DNA from: Diploscapter coronatus
Lineage: Eukaryota > Nematoda > Chromadorea > Rhabditida > Rhabditidae
Direction of reading: 5' to 3'
Length of the DNA: 64,000 nt
Assembly (NCBI GenBank): GCA_964036155.1
Contig: OZ038423.1
Span: 40,377,249 to 40,441,248 of the forward strand
How positions within the stretch are numbered: the stretch's first letter is position 1; each line of letters begins with the position of its first letter. A model generated the notes under the pieces. The model saw only the letters and a program-made list of their open reading frames with translations, did not search any database and was not told where the DNA came from. The position numbers and the translations under genes were made by a program. Shown piece after piece: positions 1 through 14,500 of this stretch.

Positions 1-2459
1 ACTGCGCGAGTCATTTCGGTGATAAATGAGAGTCGGGAGGCAATTAGCGGATTTAGGCAGTGCACTTCGAAGTTTTATTTCGCGCGGAATAAAAAGAATG
101 GCAATGAAACGCGATTTCTGCCGATTTGCCCGATTTTCGCGATTTTTCAAATCAACTTCCGCTGCGCAGATCGCTCAATTTCGGCCTATCTTCCGTTTTC
201 GCTTGAATTCTTATTTAAACTTTCATCATTGCATCAACACCCATTTTGTGCTTCTCTCCACTCCTTCCATTCTTCCCTGTTGACTGTTTGTTCACGCTCT
301 GTTCTGCAGCCCGCTTCCAGCCTAGGCCTTTTCATCTTTCACCAATTCCACCCTTTCAGCCGATAATCGTTCCTGCGCCTGCTTGAGCCCTCTTCATTCT
401 CATTGCAAAACGATTCGCGCTTCTTTCGCTGTACAAAAATGGTCGATTCATCGAAAACATGTGCGTTTGTTTTTATTGAAAAAGTCGCAAAATTAATTCT
501 TCCATCATGCGATATTTGCGAGAAGATAGGCTTTAGTTGCCCGATTCCTGAACTGTATCGAGGGTTTTGTTTTGATTCTTCAAAGTTTCTATCAAGAAGA
601 TTCCTTTTCGTCCATTATCTTTTGCTCGATCTCACTCACCATCTATTTGTATCAAGCCCAACAAAAAGCTTTACTATTCATCTCTGCATCTCTATCGAAC
701 CTTTCTTTTTTCTCTTCCCTGCAACCTTTCCACTTTATTTATTTTCTCGTCTGCTCTCTCCTCATTCTTCATACTCTTTCAGCAGCTCTTACTTTTTTTC
801 TTCTTCCGAGTAACCTCTTTTCTATCTGTCTAGTTCATTCGGTTTGGTTTTTCTTTCGATTTTCAAAGTTTCTCCTCTCTCTAGCGACTGACCTAAGCCT
901 AAGCAGGTTAGGAGTGACGATTCCTCCACCTACTCCCTGCTTCCTTGATAACTGCTCCTTCGACTTGCAGGTCATTTTTGTCGTTCACCTTCTGCATTCC
1001 TTTATGTTTGACCACTTCAACACTCCAGTTCATCCTCGCTTTTATCGATTATTTGTCAGTTTTGTTCAGTTTTGCGTGTTTGTACGTTCCCAGTTCAGTC
1101 CATTTTCCCTGTCTGAGTGACACATACAAGTCTACCTGTGAGTAGGAGTCTCGAATGTCGAATGACAGGTTCTTCTACCTAATCACCTCTCTCCTCTCTC
1201 TTTTTCTCTATCAGCTTATCAGTCAATCGATGACCATTCCTCTCTCCCAGCTGCAGCTGCGTTATCCCCTTGTCTTTAGTCCCCATCCCCTGTCCCACTT
1301 CCCTCCCCTTCACAGATCCAGGCATTGATTGTCTGTATATCCCCCAGCTTCCATATTCATGTATCTCATTCTCATTCCCTAGGGATCTCTGCCCTTTGCA
1401 TTGTTGTGGCCGTTCTGCTTCCAAACTGTACAATGCAATGCATTACATTAATTGCCTATGTAATCTCATCCAAATTCCCGTTTGAAAGCATTGTATTCCA
1501 TACATTTTGTGGGATTAATTCGGACATCTTATCTGCATTTTATGCGTGAGAAACTTATTTGCCATTTGATACACTATTCTTTGCATTATAGTTCAATTCC
1601 TTAGGCTTTTCCATCCTCTTGAAAAAAGCGTTTTTGGTAGAAATGTGATAGTTTGAAACTATAACTCTAGAAAGGAAATACTTTCAAACCCAAAATGTCA
1701 TAATAGTCCACCCTAAATCGACGATAAACCTGATAATATGGTTCTGATCCAAAAAGTAGGCCAAAATACTCGCACACAACCATGCACAAACAATATTTCG
1801 CTTGTGAAAATGTGTTCATTTTGGGTGATGAATTTTGCAATTTTTAGATAAGAATGTTTATTTGTATTTTTCTTCAAAAGAGCTCTTCTTTACAGTCCGA
1901 ATCATCTTTCTATATAGAAAGTTTAACCAAAAGCGCGATTTAGCGAATCTATTTGGGGACCCTAATTATAGTGCGCTAAATATTCGAACCAATTTCGACC
2001 TTTCCAATAAATTAGCATAAGAATATGAAAATCAATATCTTACCAAGTACACAGAATTGTATCATATCTTTAGTCAAACTACTAAGCGTCATAATTTAAT
2101 TAAGCTTGATGATATTTTGATATTTTATGCTTTTCCAATATCTGCTCAGATATAATCTTTTAGTGCGCCCTATAAAAATTATTTACGAATATCATACTCG
2201 AATTGAGAAAAAATATTTTTCTCAGAAACTTTATCTTTGATTTCTGAAATCTGATGAGTAATTCTTACAAAGTTGTCTTGTCTTAAAACGCTGAAATTCA
2301 ATCCATCATCTACTTTGTGACTATGAAATCTTCCTTTCCAACCTAATTGCAATTAGCACGTGTTTGCAATTGCTTCATTTGTTTCGCCGCTTTTCTCCAT
2401 TTGATTGATGCTCCATTTCATCATTCCATCCAATCCAATTTATCGATTTGTTCATTCAG
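1..2459. other. Intronic or upstream sequence of dystrophin, no exon seen
   Basis: No reading frame here resembles a calponin-homology domain or any other protein I know. The plus strand is strongly pyrimidine-rich between about 560 and 1,400. Because the first recognisable dystrophin exon (2460) starts inside CH2 and in the middle of a codon, this stretch is most simply a large intron whose upstream exons lie outside the window. Confidence 0.6.
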
Positions 2460-2548
2460 AGCTCCACAGCGAGCACCTCGATTCCCGTTCAGTTGTCGTC
2501 TATTTGATGACTCTTTTCCTCTCCGTCAAAGGGACTAATCAGCAAATG
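2460..2548 (+). other. dys-1: Dystrophin exon: end of second calponin-homology domain
   Basis: This 89-nt exon follows a good TTCATTCAG acceptor and ends in phase 0 before GTATTT. It encodes [20 protein letters not shown] and a short tail. This matches the last helix of dystrophin CH2 (family pattern: LLDPEDV, then a helix ending in Y-x-T-SLF). The first two bases complete a codon begun upstream, so the rest of CH1-CH2 must lie outside the window. Confidence 0.75.
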
Positions 2549-5500
2549 GTATTTCCTTCCTGAGTATTCCTAATCAGTATTCAATTTTAATCGACTATTC
2601 AGGATACAGTACAGTCTCCACTCATGCAGCCCTCTACTTCACGAGATCCTAATGGTGAGTTTAAACTTCATTACAATATTCAATGGAAACAGCATAGTGG
2701 CGAGCAAGTTTTTTTTTAAAGCATAAACATTTTAGATATTCTATAAAAATTTAATGATTTGATACGGTTGAGTTTTGGCGGTTGTGAGTACTTATGCCCA
2801 AAGCGTATGGAAGATGAAATAGTGGAGGAGAAATAGAAAAAGAAGACTAAATATGTTTGGATCCAAAAATTCTATTTGTATGTCATAATATTTACCTGGT
2901 AAAAAGATGATGCCATTCCGTGCCAGATTTTCAATCAATCTTCTCACTTCTCGGTTCAGAGCCACTTCCTCCCCCAGTTCCCCCTCATCATTCAGCAGCA
3001 GCAGCAGCAGCCCCTTCTGTCCCAGTGCCGCCAGTACATTCCTCGGCAATCGAACAGACATCTCCTCCACACACACCTCTGCATGGCTCTCCTATGCTGC
3101 AGGCGAACTATCCTGTAGATGAAGACCAGCAAAGCCTTCTTCAACAACAGATTCAACTAATTCAGACACAACACAGTAAGTCCCCTTTTCCTTTCTGTAA
3201 TTTTTACAAATATCCAAGAATGTAATTTTCTTTGATTCTCATAAATGAAGATCAGCTTCATTTGCTTTAAATATCGTAGACTTTGGTATGCAAAATTTAG
3301 AAAGATAAAATGGTGATCATAGGTATGGAGCAAAACATAATATTATTGCCCGATTTTTTTTGTAAATCTCGGTGAACATATTCATCAAAATTTAGCAAAA
3401 ATATGAGTACACATGTAGGACTTTGAAATTTATAAAATCATACCCTGAACCGATTCCATAAAATGAATATAGACATGCAGCCATATTCATTCGTGGTTTT
3501 ACCCGATATTCTTCAAGGAATTCGTTAAAGCCTGAAATGGCAAAAGTAATTCACCGAAAATCTCGCTTTAGCAGCTGATTTTTCAGCTCCATTGACAGCG
3601 ACAACTTCTAGTGGTTCTGATCAAAAAGCGCATATGCAGAAATCCGACAAGAACGCCGATTTAGAAGTAAGCACAATTTAATGAAAATTGTCGAGTTATT
3701 TGTTTCTATTGCAGAACACAGAAGTTCGTTCCCGCAAGTCGTCCTCTTCCTCGCACAAATCCTCCTCGAAGAGCAAAAAGACTAGAAAAGAGGAACTGGC
3801 GGCTGAATTCGAGACTGCACTCGAGCAGGTAAATCAATTGAATGTATGGAAGGATGAAGATTGATTAGAGGCAAAGCTAGGAAGCATTCGAGTCTGGCTC
3901 TAAAATAAACTAAACTTGACTGCAGAGATAAACCAGTTATGACGTCATTGTGACTTGTTAAAATTTGGACAATGACGTACAAAAAAATAGCTTGGAAGAT
4001 TATAATGGCAAAGTTGCTCAACTATTCTTTTCTTTGATTGAAAATCGTCTGCGTTTAAGGTGTTGGCCTGGTTGCTGGAGGCAGAAGAGGAATTGGCGAC
4101 TTTGACGGACAAGCAGCGGACGGAGTTGAGTGCTGTCAGGAGCCAGTTCAACGACTTCGAGCAGTTCATGGCCAGTTTGACCGATAGTCAAGATACGGTC
4201 GGAAAGGTTCTGCACAGGTTGGTCTTTATGGAACATTTTTAAAAAGATTGAAAGTCTTAATAGACGCTTTTCTAACATTCAAGCTGACCATTTTTCTATA
4301 TCTTCCATTTGCTAAAAATCAAGATTGTTAGAATTGTCAAGGTCAAATCCAAAGTCAAGTAGCCATCTTACACACACACACTTCTGATTCTAACAAATCT
4401 CAACTTTTTTCTTCAAAAAATGTCAACGTTTGTTCCCTTCTAAACTATAAACGATTGACTTTATTAGCGGTAGACCAACTTGTAAGGAATTGTCAGCAAA
4501 ATTGCTAAAGAGGTATTTTCACGTGTATTTAACCCCATATTTTTCCGTTTTGTCTCCTAGACTTTAGAGCCACCCTAAATATGAGTTAATGAAGTACACC
4601 TCATTTGAGTTGTTGATCAGAGAGGTGTGCGGAGCTGAATTTAAAAAAAAAATTTCGTATCGAAATGGAAACTTTTCCGATCTCAAAACCAATAATCTAA
4701 ATTCCGCACACTCATGTTGTTGAAGTTTGAAATGTCCGAAAATAGCTATGAGATTTACTTCAGAGGTCAAGTTCTATGTAGCAAGGCTGATACAGAAGAA
4801 GAGAAAGAAGCGATACAAAAGCAATTGCAAGTCGTCAACACTCAGGTACTGTAAGAGAGTTTATTTTAATAGTTAAATCATGAAAAGTTTGTAAGAAATG
4901 AAATTCGAATGAATACTGTAATTTCTAAATTCATAACTTCAGTGGGAAGAGTTACGAGCTTTGGCAATGGACAGACAAGCCGCTCTGCAATCACAACTGA
5001 ATGCTCTGCAGGTGACCGAGTTGCAGCGAGTAGAGGTGTGGCTGACAGAGACGGAGAGGATGATCGACGAGGCCCCGCCTCTTGCAGCCACACAGCAGGA
5101 GGCCATTCACCAGATAGATGTCCACGAGAAATTACAGAGCAGAGTCGATGCTTTCCAGGAGAAAATCGACTCGCTCAGCACGTTCGTTGCTGTAGTAAGT
5201 GAATTTTAGAAAATTTAGTTTTTCTCATGTTCTAGATCATGGATAGATACAAATTCGGCAGTCTGGCAAAGTTATAATATCGCAGCATCAAACTAGTGTG
5301 CTAAAAATAATCTCTGCCTTACCTCATATCCTACTCTAATTAATACTACTTAGAATGTTACGATATTTCCAAACTGACTACATTTCTATCCTCTGGAAAG
5401 ATTGAGAAAGTTCTGCTTATGAATATCTAAAATTCAATTCTCATTTAATTATAAGATTTTTATTTTCCCTCAAAAATTGTCTTTTCTTTTAAAATGGGTT

Positions 5501-8500
5501 CAAATTTTAGGTGGATGAAGGCGATGTGAATGATGAAGCCGTTGCGACTTTGGAAATTGCGCTGCAATCAGTTGGAAACCGATGGCAGAAGGTGAGAATG
5601 TCGATCTTCTTTCCTTTCTTAACCATCGTCAATGATGTGTTCAGGTTTGTGAATGGGCAGAGAAGCGAGCAGCCAAGCTGGATGGCCTGGCAGAGCTGTG
5701 CGAGCAGACAGAAAAGGAGTTCGAGAAACTGAATGACTGGCTCAAGGCTAGGGAGCACGAATTGCTCGGACTCAAGTCTGCACACCATTTGGAGGATGCT
5801 GATCAGGTCAGTGTTTATCTCAAATGCTTCTTTCATCATCGAAAAGAACTATTTTGTGAAGTGCATCATGTATCAGGTCCGATGCAATTGAATTTTGAAA
5901 TGTCTGAATAACTCTGGATAGGGATGTTCAGAATTACTACTCTGACTCTGAAAACTCCGACTTCCAGGAATTTTTGGGTTCAGAATTCCGATTCGGTCAT
6001 GCTTGAAAACTTGACTCGGATTTTTAAAATAAAACCTTCGAACATCTTACTCGGAATGGCTTTAGATCGTAACTTTCGTTCCGGATTTGGTGGAATTTTC
6101 AGAATTCAGTATTTTCCTGATGCAGTAATTTCGAATCAATACATTATTTTGCTTTTTTTGCAGGTAGCCGAACAAGTTCGCAAGCTGCAGCGATGCGAGG
6201 CCTCACTCGAGGCAGAACACGGCTCTTTCGTCCGCCTGTCACAGCTGAGCTGTGAATTGGTCGCTCGACTGGACGAGGCGAATGGAGAGGCAGCGAATGC
6301 AGTGCGGCGACGACTCGACACAGTCACTCAAAGATGGGACAATCTGGTGGCCAGGATCGAGGAGCATAGCAAGACGTTGGTCGTCAGTGGGAAAGCCGAT
6401 GTCAAACAGTTCAAGGTAAGAGTCGCTTTTCAAATAGGCTTGAATATGCCGTAGAAGTGTAGCTTCTTCATCAATAGGACAAAATGTCGTAGGGTTCGAA
6501 TATGCCATATGAGAAAATTGTTGCAGAAAATGAGTTGAATATGCTATAGACTTTCGCAAGTTGCAAAGAACCTCAGTTCCGAGGTATTAGAAAAGCATCT
6601 ATGAAGAATAAAGGCGCAAACAAATAGGAACTTATATTCGACATGTCGTTTAGCTATTCTTGATCGAATGCATTGGTAGCAATACGCCGAAATCTTGTGT
6701 TGCGGCGAAAATTTAGAATGATCATGAGACGCATTGTGCACAAGGTTGCAAATTTGAGGCCTGATCGAATTTTTCCGGATATAAATTTGCAATCCTGATT
6801 GCATATTCTTCCACTGCCAACAATTTTGATCTTCTTTACTATGCTTCGATTGATTTTCTCCGTGCTCCTCGTCCATTCGCCCCGTCCTTTTATTCTAACG
6901 AAACAACATCGTTCACATTCGAACTTCCGAATTGTACGAAGATGATTTCAGCTTTCGTGAATTCGGGTTTTTTCTGACGATGAAAGACAAAACAAATCAA
7001 CATCACGATTTCAGAAAAAAAAAATATTTGTAGTATTGCTCTTGCAACATGCGGCAGAATGTCGAATTTAGGAACATTAGATTCAACGAAAATAATTTAT
7101 TACTTTAGGGAAGAGCAGTTCAAAGAAAAATCAACAATTCAAACAAATTTGGGGATAAGGGCGGAGGAAAAAGAACAATAAATAAAGAAATGAAAAGGAA
7201 AACAACAATTAAAAAAGAACAAAGTCATACCATAAAAAACAGACAAAATATTGCATCTAAATTCATGAATATTTGGATTGACTCAGATAGTTTCTTGTCA
7301 AGATTGGTATTGATTAATTCACTGAATTGATTAAGTTTAATAAAAATTCCAATATTGAGAAAAGTAAATGAACCAATCCAAACAAGTTGTCTTCTCTAAG
7401 CAAGGATTGCCCTGCCGTGTTAGTCTTCCATCTTTCACTCACTCAGCTCGCTCAGAAGTGGTACTGCTTCTTGATGTGCTCGAATTTCTCGAAGTCGGCC
7501 TCCTCCCTGCAAAATATTCAATTATTGATAAATCTAGAAACAAAGATCAAGACAATTTTGAATTGTCGATGAAAGCTATTTGTAATCATCTCATTCGACT
7601 CTTAAGTATTCATATGCAGATTTGGAAGACGTATATTTTTCAAAGAAGCATAACTCTGGACACTTATGTTCGTAAAATCCAAATTCTTGTGCACATACCA
7701 GATGTCCTCATATTCAGCCTCTCCGTTGTGCAGCTTGTTGTCGTGTTTGATGATGATGTCCTGCCTGGCGAATGCCGCCTGGCACTTGTCGGCCTTGCAC
7801 TTGTACCTCAGCTTCATGTGCTTCTGCGCGGCGTGCACCGAGAACGAGGAGAGCAGCATCGATTTGTCGCACAACTCAAACAGGAAACATCCAAATTAAT
7901 TACAGGAAATGATCGACTTACATCGCAAGTGATTGTAGCTTTGCCGGTGGAAATGCGCTTGGTGGGAACTTTCTTGGAAGTGGAAGATGCAGAGGGAGAG
8001 GGGGAGCGGGAGCGGGAAGAGTTCGGGGAATTCGACAACGACTGAAAACGCATCGTATCGCATCGACTGTCAGTAAAAGTTAAATAATTTCTGTACAATA
8101 TTAAAATGTTTCTAGCTCTTCTCACAAGGCAAGTTCCCACATAGAAATTCTGATGAAACTTACCAAATCGAGGTTTCTCATAACGTTGGTCACGATAATC
8201 ACATCAAAGAGTGCTCAAACATACTCGGAAGCCTTCGATTTTTCATCCGCATTTTATATGAAACATGAGCAAATTCGCTTGTCAGCCATGTAAGTTAATT
8301 TTGCAAATCGTGCAAAAATCACAATTCCAGGCTTGTGAGTACATTTGAGCACTTTTTAACGTGATCAGCGTTATTAAAATCCATTCGGTAAGTTTCGTTA
8401 AGATCTGTGTGTAGTTCCTAGGTGGCAACTTCTCCCTTGTCAATTTCCTCTCCAAACAATACTACTTTTGACCAGGCAAAAATCGAATAAATCGTCAATA

Positions 8501-11500
8501 ATCTAAAAATAAGATTGTGAGTTACCATGGCATTTCTCTTCCAAGCCTCCTCTCTGGCTTTCTGCAATCTGGCCCTCGTCACAGACAGCGGTTCGTCGGA
8601 TCCAGCAGGGTCGGCCACCGGATTGTAGTCATTCCTGAACATTGAAAATCGAAACTTTCAGCAATGAATAGAGAAAAATAAGATGTCGGATTCTAAAATC
8701 GCAATAATCCAGATACAGCTTATGTTGGTCCTATCAATGCTAGAATTTGTGCACTCGTTTAAAATCTTAAAAATTCAACTTACTCAATATCAGCCTCTGT
8801 ATCGTCTTGCAGTTCCTCCTCTCCATCCATCTGCCCTGCCTGGCTGTCGTTGTTGTCGTCTCCAGTCTCGTCTCCCATCTCCTGCACCTCTTCATCTTTT
8901 TGAATTTTCTGTGCATTCTTCGATTTCCTGTTTCCCTTGCCGTTTCCTCTGCCACTCGACTGTTTCTTCGCCTTTTTAGGCGGAGGCGCTATCTGAAAAT
9001 TGATTGACTTGGATTCAAATCAGATAAGGTTTTCGCATCAAAAATCACAAGTAGAATTTGCGCTAAAGTTCCTAACAGAAAGGAGACTTTATTTTTCAGT
9101 TTTTATTATTTTTTTAAAAATGTTCTTCCTGAGTGTATCAGAAGGAGCTAACCAGCAAAACTCCACTCTTGCTGTCGTTAGCCTGTTGCACTCTCTTGTC
9201 AGAATCGAATGCGCTCATCGACTGCGAATTTGGCGCGCCGCTGAAAATAAAAAAAAAATATAGAAAAGCTGCTCAAAATTGATTTTAAAAAAGTTCACAA
9301 AAAATTTTGACATGGTAGCATGTCATTCTCATTCCCTTGACTCACCTAGTTCTACTGCGTTTGGTAGCGACACTTTTGCCAATGGAGTTGTAGAAGGGCT
9401 GATTGGCTTTGTCGATATGGTTGTCCGCGGGCTGCGTGGAGGAGGTCGAGAGGGTGAGAATCTTAGCCTTTGCAATGGATTCAACCGAAGTTACTTGATT
9501 GTGGTCCGAAATGTCCAGGTTGTCGTCAGTGTCTTTGGCTGCAGTTTTGTTGTAGAGCGCATCGAAGCTCGCCTCCTCATCTTCTTCCAGCAATTCCTAC
9601 AACAATATCGACAATCTGTAAATGACGGAATAACGAACCCACCAAATGACGATTTTTTTTTCGTATTTGACGAAATGCTTTATCTGCGAAATTCCTATCA
9701 ATTTATTACTTTTCGTCATTCTGTCAAATGCAAGTTGCTAACTATTCATCATTATTTTAGATTTGGAGATGACTACGAGTATTCGGAAATTTCCGTGTTA
9801 TAACTCGATGAAAAATTCGTTGGGCTAGGAATATAGGGAAACTCGCCCGTTTTTACACAATCTCAGAGATGCGACGTTTCCAAATTTCTCTAGGAAATCA
9901 CTTGTTTTCTGTACCTGGTAGCTGCTCTGCAAATGTTCCTCGGTGTCCATCTCCATTTCTTCAGCCATCTCTTCTTCATGTCCAACCATTCCGCGTTTCT
10001 GTTCCTGCATTGGCCGGCTTCTTTCACTTCTCAATTCCCCCTCTTCTTTGTCATCGTCCAGCTCCAGTCCATAGCCCTGTCTGTTCGTCACGATCACGTT
10101 GTCTTCAGTCTGAAATTGAGATCATATCACTAGATTTTATAGATCGATGGCTCCTTGTAAAAGCCACATTAGCAAAATAGGGATAAGAGTGGGGGGTCGG
10201 TAGGCTAGGCTAACTTCTTTCTAAAAATACTCGGCACATGTTGCTCATAATTTTGAAACCAAACATAGCTTACCTTTCCCTGTTCCTTGTATACAATCAT
10301 AGACTTGACAAGTATGCGACTTTTACAAGCTAGATCGGTTGCTCTTCGATCAAATTTCAAAGTTGAAGTATCAGAAAAGTAAAAGAAACACAACTTTGCA
10401 TTGCAATTTATGCAGAACCAATTTGAAAAAAAAAAACAAGTATTTAGAAATTTTTAGGTGACAATTCTCTAAATTTATCTATGATTTTTTTGTTAATTTA
10501 CCTGTTCGTACTGCTTGTTGTGGATGGGCAGAACAGTGTTGTTAGAGGGACGCAGGCCGAAAGCAGCAACGCGGCGCAAGGAAACGGGCTTCTCTTTGAG
10601 CTGGTTAACGTGGACGCGCCTCAGAGCGTCTGCGGACAGCGAGAGGACCGGCGCGGTCGGACTGTACGGGCCAGAGCTGATCTGAAGCACAGAAAACTGA
10701 AAAGGAAGTTAAGTTTTGGCCCCTTTTGTAGTTACCACCACCTCCTTTTCTCCATACTATTTCTCACTAGAAACGAGGGTGGGGTAAAAATGAGACTTAA
10801 ATTTTGAGAAAAAGTCGAACTCATTTCAAACCAGGGCTGCTCACAGGTATACATTTTTCGCGAATAACTCGATTAGCGTAACAGATAGGCTATAGGAATG
10901 TTATATGAAAAAGATGCACAAGAAAATTTTAAATAGTGCTGTATAGGTTTCGTTTAATGAAACTTTGAAATAAGAAAAATTTTTTTATGGTATTCTTCCA
11001 AAACATACGGTGGGAGGGATGGGCAAAGTGACTTCATAGACGAATGTCTCCAGACCGCAACCGTAAGTCAGTTCGAGGGAATGCAGCTCCTCGAAGGCGA
11101 GGGGCGAGAAGGTCGGATCGGCAAACTTGTGAAAGATGTACATTTTATCGCGAGGGTACTTCTGGTAATCGACCACACGCTGAAATTCATTCATCTTGAA
11201 TTCTTCCTCGATTAGTTCTCCACTCACACCCTCCGGGACTTGAGTTCCGTGGTACGAAGCGACAGTCTGGAGAACGAGCTTGATGTCGCGAGAGGTCGAG
11301 CTCCATCCCAGGCACGGAATTGCGTCCTGCAATAAACGATTTTTGAATGAAGTAAAAAGCAGATTTCCCAAAACCGACCCTCTAAAACTCGCAGAAAAAA
11401 AGACATTCTCTTTTTCACCCACGATAAGACTATTTTTTCTGAGGATTTTTATGGATCGAATTTTAAGAAGTCTGGTGAAGAGGTGACTGACCAGGAAGTT

Positions 11501-14500
11501 GGAGACTTGGATGTACGAGTCTGACGGAACCCCTACGAGCAGCCAGTAGAGTTTGGCGGGCTGCAGCTTGGGCTTGAACATTCCCCGCTGAAATCAAGTC
11601 ATTGCGTGGGAAAGTTATTCAACGATTCGCGAATAGAAAATAACAAGGAAAGACGAAAAAAAAATGAGCAGAAAAGTTGTGTCTCATGAAACTAGGAAAT
11701 CATGATTGCAGTGATTCATCGAAGAAGTACAATTTTGGAATCAACTAGTATGAATTTCTAGGCCGAAAATCGGAAGATTAGAAGAAGTTGAACAGATCGG
11801 TTTCAATTTTCAAATTCGAAAAAAATCAGAAATAACTAACGAGCGCAAAGGATAATAATCTTCACGAAAATGTTCGAGAAATGGAAATGAAAAAATCACG
11901 AAAATGCGACCTAAAATTTTGAGAAATGGAGCGATGAATAGTGCAGTGGCATTGATTTTTTTATGGCGTGGGCGTTTACCTCGGTCAAGGAAGTACTTGG
12001 AAAGCTTTTTCTAATTTTCGTCGATCTTTGTCTCCAGCTTTATAATTTTAAAGTCTTCCTTGCAAGAATGCTCTTTTTTCGTAGAAAAGACTATCAGGAA
12101 ACCGCGAAACATTGAGACACGCATTTTGACGTCTTGTAGTTTTCAGGCTGTCTTCCGAAATTTATCCATTATGGGCGGATGGGTTTTTGCGATTCTTTAG
12201 ACTAGGAAAAATTTTAATTTTATTACATTGCAAAGAAAAACCTCATTGACAATCATGCTGAGATTTCTGTGCGCGCAACAATATTGTCTCAAACACCAAT
12301 TCAACATATCCATTTGGGAAATCTAGGCATTTTCTGCAAAAATTAACCCCTACGGCATATTGTCACAAAATGGCGAGTCGGAGTTCTCATTCTCACAATG
12401 TTCAACCAGTTTTCTTTCAGATTCTGATTTTAAAAATATCAATCCACTGAAATCCATGTGAATTCTTCTCATTCATTTTTTGTCGGATAAAATAAAATGA
12501 TTTGCAGAATCGTGAGCGAGTGCCGGAAGCAGACGAGCCTTCTGCAGAAATGCTTCGCACTTCCCTTCAACAGGCAGCCGAATCGGCTCCTTCCTCCGAA
12601 TTGACGAGCGAAGCGGCGACCGACACTGAAATCGAAGATCCCAAAGAGAAAATGCTGAATCGATTCGTCGAGCACATCGCCCTACTCGATGCAGAACTCA
12701 AGCCTCTGCAGCAGTGGTCAGAGACTTTCACAGTTGTCAGGAAGTCTGATCAGGTTAGCTAATAGCCATTCTTGTCTCAAAGTTAATATGCATTTCTCAG
12801 ATATCTTAGAGTCAAATACGAATCTTTCCTAGATGCCATTACTCGTCACAATGAAAACATTGTTTAGCTTCACTTGAGATTTATTTATCAAGAAAACTGA
12901 AAAATTTCATTCGAACTTGATCACGATAAGCGAACAAAACTGGCACTTCATCAATTGTCCTTCCAGATTTTCCGCGATTAGTTTTCTTTACACTTAGCTT
13001 TCACACAAGCTATCATTTTGCCCATAATTGCATAACTAGTTTATCATATTTTTAGACTCGGAAGATGATATCCGTCTGTCAAGAGAAGCTGATCCAAATC
13101 AAGGAGCAGGAGACTCGAGTCAATCGACTGCAACTCGAACTGGAATCACTGCACATCAGCGGACTCAATTCCAAGCAACTCAAACGAGCAAATGACGCAT
13201 TCGAGGTTTTCGCAAAGGTCATCTTCAGAATTTTTTTTTTAGTCTATTGTTTTACTATATTTGTCAGAATTTTTGCACGAAATTGACGATAATATTGATC
13301 AGCACCAAAATTATCATTAATGCTGATGAAATTTTGAAATTCGACATTTCCACTGATCAGTCATGTCTGGAAAAAAATTCATATCATCAAGTCTCTAGTG
13401 ATTTGAATTTCAATTTGAACATGAAAACAATCTGCAGGGCTGGGCTCGAATTGTGACGAAGATCAGCGAGGCGATGAACATCTTGACCGGGCACAACGAT
13501 GCGGACGAAGAGGGCATCGTGGCCAACAAAATCGAGCAGTGGATTGAGGGATGCGACAAGTGAGACTATCCGATGATGGACTATTGAATGGAAAGGGGAA
13601 ATTGCAGAGTTCTGACAGACCTGCAGAAAGTGCCGCCGACTGAGAGGGAAAAGAGACTGGAAAAGCTGGAAGAGCAGCTGAATGTGCAGGCAAAGAATCT
13701 GACTTTCATCGAGAAGGATCCTTTGAAGAAGGCCATCCTCAAGAAGGGACTCGACATCGCCAGAAAACGACTGGAGGCACTCAAGCCCAAGGTAGAGTAA
13801 TTGGAAATTGAAAGTTCGACTTTATTTTTACGATTTTTCCTTTCGCTAAACTACTCTTTGCAAAGTGAAAAACGCTGCGCCCTGTTCCTTAACGGCAGAA
13901 ATATCTTTTCCCACTCAATTTTTCATGCTACTTCTCTTTCTCTTTTCCATCTAAAAATAGTGAAAAAGGAAGATATTCCGTTTGATGAATGACTGATGAT
14001 TTTGCAGGGCCAATCAGGCCAACCAGAAGCGGGGACTTCGAAGAGCACTGACGCTGCAGAGGCAGAATCGCGAATTCTGACAGAATTGGACGGCAAGTGG
14101 AGCTGCGTGGGAGATGTGGATGGGCTTCAGAAAGACATGCAGACGATTGGGAAGCTGGTTGATGAGGCCAGGAAGAAGGACATGTCTGTCGAGGTAGGCA
14201 TCTCTTGAATTCTCCAGTTCGATTTTATTTCTGAGGCGCTGATGAAACGGAATTTTATTCGAATTTTGACTAAAAGTGTTATTCCATCCTGTCACTGTTG
14301 AGAAGATCTTTTAATTAACAGTCTCGAAGCCGTAAGGCGTTAAGACACGAGACATGGAGAAATAGCGTCGAAGATGATGGCATAAGTATCTTATTATTCC
14401 TAAATCTATTCGGTCTGTCTCGTGCCTCGTTGTCTTGAGGTTTCCAGTCTTTCAATTTTCAAACTTGAAATTAGAGCTTCTACTCTAAAATTATTTATGA

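Noticed and set aside
19..2459. Several 60-180 residue open frames in the first 2.4 kb
   Set aside because: They are Phe/Ser/Leu-rich translations of pyrimidine-rich DNA with no CH-domain or other motif and no matching splice structure.
6485..6505. GGTTCGAAT resembling a tRNA T-loop
   Set aside because: No acceptor stem, D-arm or anticodon arm can be formed around it.
8418..8525. Extension of the nested gene's eighth exon by an open frame ending [11 protein letters not shown]
   Set aside because: A good donor (ATG|GTAACT) at 8526/8525 joins in phase to the RS-rich exon and the zinc fingers. The extension looks intronic.
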